Shown one piece after another: positions 22,590 to 27,535 of a stretch of 27,535 nucleotides of DNA. Made by a program: the position numbers and the translations under genes. This DNA is from an uncultured Prevotella sp. (GTDB taxonomy: Bacteria; Bacteroidota; Bacteroidia; Bacteroidales; Bacteroidaceae). Each line of letters begins with the position of its first letter. Within the stretch, counting starts at the first letter, position 1. Location of the stretch: NCBI GenBank assembly GCA_900548745.1, contig URLQ01000025.1:1-27535 (forward strand), given 5' to 3'. The notes under the pieces are model-generated. The model saw only the letters and a program-made list of their open reading frames with translations. It did not search any database and was not told the origin of the DNA.

Positions 22590-23864
22590 CTATCCTCCGA
22601 AGTTGTCGAATCGTATCATGTCGTCTTCAACACCGAGAGAGTGCAGAAGGTCGAGAACAGTCTTTGACATCATAGGCGGTCCGCAGAGGTAATATTCGCA
22701 GTCTTCCGGAGCCTCGTGCTGTTTCAGATAGGTGTCGCCCATCACAGGAGCCACGAAGCCTGGTGTGTATTTCACTCCTGCTGCATCGGCCTTCGGGTCA
22801 GGACGGTCGAGGGCAAGGTGGAAATGGAAGTTGCTGTAGTCTTTCTCCAGTTGCAGGAAATCGTCGAGGAACGGTATTTCCTCCAGTGCTCTTGCTCCGT
22901 AGAAGTAGTGCATTTCGCGGTCACGGCAGTTCTTCGTCTTCAGCATGTGCATGATTTGTGCGCGTAGCGGTGCCATTCCGGCTCCTCCGCCAACCCATAT
23001 CATCTCGCGTCCTGTGCCGTATTGAGGATGGAAGTCGCCGTAAGGTCCCGACATCATCACTTTGTCTCCCGGCTTGAGCGAGAAGATATATGAGGATGCT
23101 ATACCCGGACTGACGTTGATGAATCCCGGTCCCTGGTCCTTAGGTTTGAACGGTGGTGTGGCTATGCGCACGTTAAGTGTGATGATGTCGCCCTCGTCGG
23201 GATAGTTAGCCATAGAGTAGGCACGTATGGTAGGCTCGGTATTCCTGCACTTGAGCGAGAACAGTCCGAACTTCTGCCATGCCGGCAGATAGGTTTCTCC
23301 AATGAGAGCCTTGTCGATATCCTTGTCGTAGTCCATGTCGTAGGCAGGAATACTGATCTGTGCGTACGAGCCCGGTTCGAAGTGCATGTGCTCCCCTTTA
23401 GGCAGAGCCACCTTGAATTCCTTGATGAAGGTAGCCACGTTGCGGTTGCCGATAACGGTACATTCCCATTCTTTTACTCCCATCACGGACTCAGGCACTT
23501 TCACCTCCATGTCGCCCTTTATCTTGGCTTGGCATCCCAGTCGCCAGTTGTCTTTTATTTCCTTGCGTGAGAAGTGTGGCTTTTCGGAGTCAAGAATCTC
23601 GCCACCTCCTTTCAGAATCTGCAGTTTACACTGTCCGCAGCTTGCTTTTCCTCCGCAGGCAGAGGGCAGGTGTATACCGTGTTCGTTGAGGGTGTTCATC
23701 ACGCTGTCGCCCTGTTCCACTTCAAGCACGTTGTCGCCGTTTACTGTAAGCTTCACCTTTCCGCTTGGGCTCAGGTATTTTTTTGCCACCAGCAGTACTG
23801 TTACGAGTATGAGTATTACGGCGAGGAATACTCCCATGCTGGCAAATATATAACTTATGTTCAT
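22590..23864 (-). CDS. nqrF: Na+-translocating NADH:quinone reductase subunit F
   Basis: NqrF takes hydride from NADH and passes electrons through FAD and a 2Fe-2S centre into the pump. The 424-residue protein has one N-terminal membrane helix (7-27). A ferredoxin domain follows with cysteines C70, C76, C79 and C111, at the same positions as in the Vibrio enzyme. The reductase part has the FAD motif RAYSMAN (R214) and the NAD(H)-binding VGGGAGMAPLRA, and it ends DMIRFDNFGG. It is the last gene of the operon, 39 bases after nqrE, followed by a terminator. Confidence 0.97.
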   Translation of the reverse strand: MNISYIFASMGVFLAVILILVTVLLVAKKYLSPSGKVKLTVNGDNVLEVEQGDSVMNTLNEHGIHLPSACGGKASCGQCKLQILKGGGEILDSEKPHFSRKEIKDNWRLGCQAKIKGDMEVKVPESVMGVKEWECTVIGNRNVATFIKEFKVALPKGEHMHFEPGSYAQISIPAYDMDYDKDIDKALIGETYLPAWQKFGLFSLKCRNTEPTIRAYSMANYPDEGDIITLNVRIATPPFKPKDQGPGFINVSPGIASSYIFSLKPGDKVMMSGPYGDFHPQYGTGREMIWVGGGAGMAPLRAQIMHMLKTKNCRDREMHYFYGARALEEIPFLDDFLQLEKDYSNFHFHLALDRPDPKADAAGVKYTPGFVAPVMGDTYLKQHEAPEDCEYYLCGPPMMSKTVLDLLHSLGVEDDMIRFDNFGG

Positions 23865-23903
23865 TGTCGTTTCTTTTTAGTTGAAGAGTCAACTCCTCTA
23901 CGT

Positions 23904-24530
23904 TTATATTTTCAATCCGGAGAAGCACATCATTGCAATCGCCATAAGGCCGACAACGATGAATGAGATGCCGAGTCCCTGCAGAGGCTTCGGCACGTCG
24001 CTATACTGCATCTTCTCGCGTATTGCTCCCATTGACACGATGGCGAGTGTCCATCCGAGTCCGGAACCGAAGGCGTATACGAATGCGTCAGCGACGTTAC
24101 CCAGATACTGTGTGCTGGAAGGTTCCAGGTTTATTCGCTGCTGCATGAAGAGAGAAGCTCCCATGATGGCACAGTTTACGGCGATGAGTGGAAGGAATAT
24201 TCCCAGTGCTCCGTAGAGCGATGGCGAGAAGCGTTCCACAACCATTTCCACCAGCTGCACGATACCGGCGATGACAGCAATGAAGAGAATAAATGACAAG
24301 TAGCTCAGGTCTACACCTTTGATGAGGCAGTCTGGACCCAGCACCTTGGTCTGTAGCAGATAGTTGGCTGGCACGGTGACGCAGAGCACGAAAGTTACAG
24401 CGATGCCCAGTCCGAGCGATGTCTTCACGTTCTTTGATACGGCAAGGAAAGAGCACATGCCGAGGAAGAAAGCAAAGATCATATTGTCCACGAAGATGGA
24501 TCTGAAGAAAAGATTAATCATGTGTTCCAT
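23904..24530 (-). CDS. nqrE: Na+-translocating NADH:quinone reductase subunit E
   Basis: This 208-residue integral membrane subunit has about six helices and starts MEHMINLFFRSIFVDNMIFA, typical of NqrE. C26 (GMCSFLA) and C120 (AVNCAIMG) are at the positions known to hold the iron centre between NqrD and NqrE. NqrE and NqrD are homologous and inserted in opposite orientation. Its start follows the nqrD stop directly, without spacing, which suggests translational coupling. An internal ATG at 24521 is an alternative start. Confidence 0.97.
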   Translation of the reverse strand: MEHMINLFFRSIFVDNMIFAFFLGMCSFLAVSKNVKTSLGLGIAVTFVLCVTVPANYLLQTKVLGPDCLIKGVDLSYLSFILFIAVIAGIVQLVEMVVERFSPSLYGALGIFLPLIAVNCAIMGASLFMQQRINLEPSSTQYLGNVADAFVYAFGSGLGWTLAIVSMGAIREKMQYSDVPKPLQGLGISFIVVGLMAIAMMCFSGLKI

Positions 24531-25148
24531 TTATTTCTCCTCCTTATAAAAATATGCACGATGAATCCATATCACCACTCCAATCATGATGAGTGCCATG
24601 GCAGGCATGGTCATTGTGCCGTTGTTCATATAACCAGATTCGTAGGCTGCTTCAGGGATTATCTTGAATCCGAGCAGCGTGCCTCGTCCGAGTAGTTCGC
24701 GGAAGGCTCCCACCACTACGAGTATTATGCCGTAGCCCAGCCCGTTGGCAAATCCATCGACGAACGACGGCCAGGGCTTGTTCTGCATGGCGAAGGCTTC
24801 AAGTCGTCCCATAAGGATGCAGTTGGTGATGATAAGTCCTACATAGACCGAAAGCTCCACGCTGACATCGTAGACATAGGCTTTCAGTATCTGACTTACT
24901 ATTGTTACGAGTGCTGCCACCACTACCAGCTGCACAACGATACGGATTCTTGTAGGCACCGTCTTGCGTATGATGGAGATGATGAGGTTGCTGAAGGCTG
25001 TAATGATAGTTACAGCAAGTCCCATCACGAGTGCAGGCTTCAACTGTGAGGTAACGGCAAGGGCAGAACATATTCCGAGCACCTGCACAAGTACAGGGTT
25101 CATGAAGTTAAGCGGAGCCGTGAAAACGTCTTTTATCTTACTATTCAT
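24531..25148 (-). CDS. nqrD: Na+-translocating NADH:quinone reductase subunit D
   Basis: This 205-residue membrane subunit has about six helices and is homologous to NqrE and to RnfE/RnfA. The metal-binding cysteines are C27 (LGICSALAV) and C110 (ITNCILMG), matching the expected pair. The loop around LEAFAMQNKPWPSFVDGFAN is strongly typical of the NqrD/RnfE group. Only 2 bases separate its ATG from the nqrC stop. The neighbouring nqrA, nqrB and nqrF identify the complex as Nqr rather than Rnf. Confidence 0.97.
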   Translation of the reverse strand: MNSKIKDVFTAPLNFMNPVLVQVLGICSALAVTSQLKPALVMGLAVTIITAFSNLIISIIRKTVPTRIRIVVQLVVVAALVTIVSQILKAYVYDVSVELSVYVGLIITNCILMGRLEAFAMQNKPWPSFVDGFANGLGYGIILVVVGAFRELLGRGTLLGFKIIPEAAYESGYMNNGTMTMPAMALIMIGVVIWIHRAYFYKEEK

Positions 25149-25150
25149 AA

Positions 25151-25870
25151 TCAGAAGTCTCCTTGTTTCTTAAAATATTTGTTGTACTTTGCGAAACCTT
25201 CCTGCAGCATATTGCTTACTCCAACGGAAGTAAGGGTGGCACCGGTCACGGCATCCACTTCGCAGCTCTTGTCTTTGATTTCGCTTGTCTTCTTCACTTT
25301 CAGTACCGGTTTCCCGTCGGCGCCGTAAATGGTCTTGCCCTTGAAGAGCTGTTGCCATGTCTGGCTGTCCTTGATTTCTGCACCCAGTCCGGCAGTTTCG
25401 CCTTCATGGTTGAAATAGGCACCATAGACAGTCTTGCCGTCTTCGTTCACGGCTATGTAGCCCCAGATAGGACCCCATAGTCCCATGCCGTATACAGGCA
25501 CTACGTATTTCTTCTTACCCTCCACGTTGCAGAGGAAGATAGCAAGCTTGCCTGCTTTATAGTCAGCACTGTTAAGGCGGAAGCCAGTCTTCTCGCCACC
25601 CTTTTCGCCAGATGCGGTTATGTTGCCTTCACTGTCGATGATGGCATCGGCGTTTACCACCTGTTCATACATCAGCGTGCTCTGTTCGTCAGATAGGTTT
25701 CTGATGTTGAGTGCGGCAAGGATTTGTTTCTTCTTGTCGAGAGCCACGTTCACGTCCTGTGCCGGCTTTAGCGAACTGCTCACGAAAGCGAGCAGGAAAG
25801 CCACCACCACTACCATCACGCAACTGTAGGCAATGATATATGTATTGGAATTAGTATTTAATTTAGCCAT
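25151..25870 (-). CDS. nqrC: Na+-translocating NADH:quinone reductase subunit C
   Basis: The 239-residue subunit has one N-terminal membrane helix (about 10-30) and a periplasmic FMN-binding domain. The flavinylation motif Dxx(S/T)GA(T) appears as DAVTGAT, which puts the covalently bound FMN on T212. The gene responsible for flavin attachment (apbE) is not in the window. Its ATG lies inside the end of nqrB (8-base overlap), so the two are translationally coupled. The length is close to that of other Bacteroidetes NqrC proteins. Confidence 0.97.
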   Translation of the reverse strand: MAKLNTNSNTYIIAYSCVMVVVVAFLLAFVSSSLKPAQDVNVALDKKKQILAALNIRNLSDEQSTLMYEQVVNADAIIDSEGNITASGEKGGEKTGFRLNSADYKAGKLAIFLCNVEGKKKYVVPVYGMGLWGPIWGYIAVNEDGKTVYGAYFNHEGETAGLGAEIKDSQTWQQLFKGKTIYGADGKPVLKVKKTSEIKDKSCEVDAVTGATLTSVGVSNMLQEGFAKYNKYFKKQGDF

Positions 25871-27020
25871 TGTTGTCCATTCTTTTTAGTCGCTTGTTAA
25901 TATTGCCCTGCACTACGAAGTAGTCTATCGTAGGTGCCATCATATTGCCGAAGAGTATGGCGAGCATCATGCCTTCCGGGAATCCTGGGTTCATGACACG
26001 GATAATCACAGCCAATGCTCCGATTATCGCTCCGTAAATCCATTTGCCGGTCTCTGTACGTGCTGACGTAACAGGGTCTGTAGCCATGAACACAGCTCCA
26101 AAGCAGAAGCCGCCGATGACGATGTGCTGATACCATTCCACTGGTGACTGTCCCGTCATCTGGAATATCCATGCCATAACGCTTCCGCTGACGAACACAC
26201 TGAGCATGGTCTTCCAGGAAGCGATGCCCGTCCAGAGCAGGATTATGGTACCGATGGCAATGGCGATGACGCTTGTCTCACCGATGCTGCCGGGGATAAG
26301 TCCTGTGATGCTGTCAAGGAGCGTAGCCGAAGGAACATCGCCCTGTGCTATCTGTCCCAGCGGGGTTGCGCAGGTGTAAGCGTCAGGCAGTGTGTTGCCG
26401 AATCCGAAGATGCTGTCGGTCTGCACCCATACCGTGTCGCCGCTCATCTTTGCAGGATAAGAGAAGAAAAGGAAAGCACGTGCCAGCAGTGCCACGTTGA
26501 AGATGTTCATGCCGGTTCCACCGAATATCTCCTTGCCGAAGATTACGGCAAAGGCTACAGCTACGGCGATAGCCCACAGCGGACAGCCTACGGGAAGAAT
26601 CATGGGAATGATGATGCCGCTTACGAGGTATCCCTCCTGTATTTCTTCGCCTTTCCACTGTGCCCAGGCAAATTCAATGCCCAGTCCTACTATGTAGCTG
26701 ACAAGAATCTTTGGCAGCACGGCAAGGAATCCGAGCATAAACATATCGAGGAATGTTCCTTGGGTACCTGCAGCAGTATAATTCTGGTATCCAATATTGT
26801 ACATACCGAAGAGCAATGCCGGTAGCAGGGCAATGACCACCATACTCATTATTCTTTTTGAGTCGATGGCGTCGTGTATGTTGGTGCCGGACTTTGATGT
26901 CTGGTTCGGTACATAAAGGAACGTCTCGAAACCGTCGAACACACTGCGTAGGGAGTGCAGCTTGCCGCCCTCCTCAAAGTTCGGTTTTATCTTGTTCAGA
27001 TAATTTCTTAATAAAGACAT
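25863..27020 (-). CDS. nqrB: Na+-translocating NADH:quinone reductase subunit B
   Basis: I start at ATG 27020 (MSLLRNYLNKIKPNFEEGGK), the usual NqrB N-terminus; the frame can be extended to 27071 but those residues (rich in Lys, Arg and Ser) are unconserved. The 385-residue protein has about ten membrane helices and belongs to the NqrB/RnfD family, which binds riboflavin and a covalent FMN and forms part of the Na+ path. The flavinylation motif is DAYTCAT, putting FMN on T219; the usual Gly of the motif is Cys217 here. It follows nqrA after 87 bases. Confidence 0.96.
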   Translation of the reverse strand: MSLLRNYLNKIKPNFEEGGKLHSLRSVFDGFETFLYVPNQTSKSGTNIHDAIDSKRIMSMVVIALLPALLFGMYNIGYQNYTAAGTQGTFLDMFMLGFLAVLPKILVSYIVGLGIEFAWAQWKGEEIQEGYLVSGIIIPMILPVGCPLWAIAVAVAFAVIFGKEIFGGTGMNIFNVALLARAFLFFSYPAKMSGDTVWVQTDSIFGFGNTLPDAYTCATPLGQIAQGDVPSATLLDSITGLIPGSIGETSVIAIAIGTIILLWTGIASWKTMLSVFVSGSVMAWIFQMTGQSPVEWYQHIVIGGFCFGAVFMATDPVTSARTETGKWIYGAIIGALAVIIRVMNPGFPEGMMLAILFGNMMAPTIDYFVVQGNINKRLKRMDNNG

Positions 27021-27107
27021 ATTTTTAAATTTAGAGTTTTTAGTTCGGAATCTGGAGTCTTCGGCTTGCAACCGATATTCCTTGGTTCCACATTCTCATT
27101 ATTATAC

Positions 27108-27535
27108 TTATTCATTTTCTTTTCTCAAAACATCAAGTCCCTCGCGAACGATACGCTGCAGCTCAAGTTTTGACGAGTCTACGAACTCGGCAAGGGCGAA
27201 GTCTTCAGGACTCACCTCATAAATGCCAAGCTGCTCCTGTTTGTCGATGTCGCCTGTGATGATGGCTTTGATAAGATACTCGCCGTAGATGTCCATCGGC
27301 AATACGCTGTCGTATTCGCCACTCATTATTATATGGCGTTCACCGCCCTTGATGCGGGCGTCAAGTTTGTATTCCTTCTTTCTGCCGAACAACCAAGAGA
27401 AATAGCTTCGCGAAACACTGAATTGTCCCAAACGTGGCATTATCCATCCGGCAAACTCGTCAGCTTTGTCACCTTCAGGGATTATCGTTATCTCGCTGGT
27501 GTGGGCTCCGAGGAAACGTGTGTGATGAGGCTCTT
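27108..27535 (-). CDS. nqrA: Na+-translocating NADH:quinone reductase subunit A, C-terminal part (runs off the window)
   Basis: The frame is open from the window edge to a stop at 27108-27110, giving the last 141 residues. HTRFLGAHTSEITIIPEG and the stretch GWIMPRLGQFSVSRSYFSWL are characteristic of the NqrA C-terminal region, as is the ending LELQRIVREGLDVLRKENE. NqrA is the cytoplasmic subunit of the complex. It is the first gene of the operon; its N-terminus and the operon promoter lie beyond the window. An internal ATG at 27440 is not the start, because the conserved sequence continues upstream of it. Confidence 0.93.
   Translation of the reverse strand, partial: EPHHTRFLGAHTSEITIIPEGDKADEFAGWIMPRLGQFSVSRSYFSWLFGRKKEYKLDARIKGGERHIIMSGEYDSVLPMDIYGEYLIKAIITGDIDKQEQLGIYEVSPEDFALAEFVDSSKLELQRIVREGLDVLRKENE

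Overview
The window looks like chromosomal DNA of a Bacteroidota species, most likely Prevotella or a close relative. I base this on repeated promoters of the Bacteroidetes sigma-70 type (a TTTG or TTG element about 20 bases upstream of TAnnTTTG), a one-piece hybrid two-component regulator, Bacteroidetes-type lipoprotein signals, a FimB/Mfa2-like surface protein, a Na+-translocating NADH dehydrogenase operon and near absence of GC-rich Shine-Dalgarno sites. The genus is an inference; there is no rRNA gene to confirm it.

Left part (1-11450). A truncated alanine dehydrogenase gene (minus strand) is divergent from a 911-residue hybrid sensor/regulator. After a strong terminator comes a gene-free stretch that carries its own promoter, nested complementary helices and a T-tract, and so looks like an unannotated structured RNA. 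Then follow a secreted nuclease lipoprotein, a two-gene operon (Nif3-like protein and coiled-coil zinc-ribbon protein), an FHS-family sugar transporter, a fimbrial-type lipoprotein gene broken by a one-base frameshift, and a PurF paralogue whose glutaminase site is degenerate while its PRPP loop and Fe-S cysteines are kept. A 30-residue membrane peptide gene with its own promoter and terminator comes next.

Middle (11467-20573). A minus-strand pair encodes a four- or five-helix membrane protein and a small winged-helix regulator. A class II Fic protein gene follows, preceded by two near-identical 21-base direct repeats. A 187-bp element with terminal inverted repeats follows the Fic gene, and a truncated copy lies 5.5 kb further on. 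Between the two copies sits a two-gene operon: a 1276-residue fusion (glycosyltransferase, GalT/HIT-like DUF4922 and SpoIID lytic transglycosylase regions) and an AmpG-type permease. I read this as a candidate cytoplasmic cell-wall recycling module, and it is the most interesting protein-level feature here. The next 590 bases have no convincing gene but hold 22-base tandem repeats.

Right part (20574-27535). A periplasmic 5'-nucleotidase gene is followed by the nqrABCDEF operon, read right to left, with nqrA cut by the window end. Its six subunits form the respiratory Na+ pump. All expected Fe-S cysteines and flavinylation threonines are visible.
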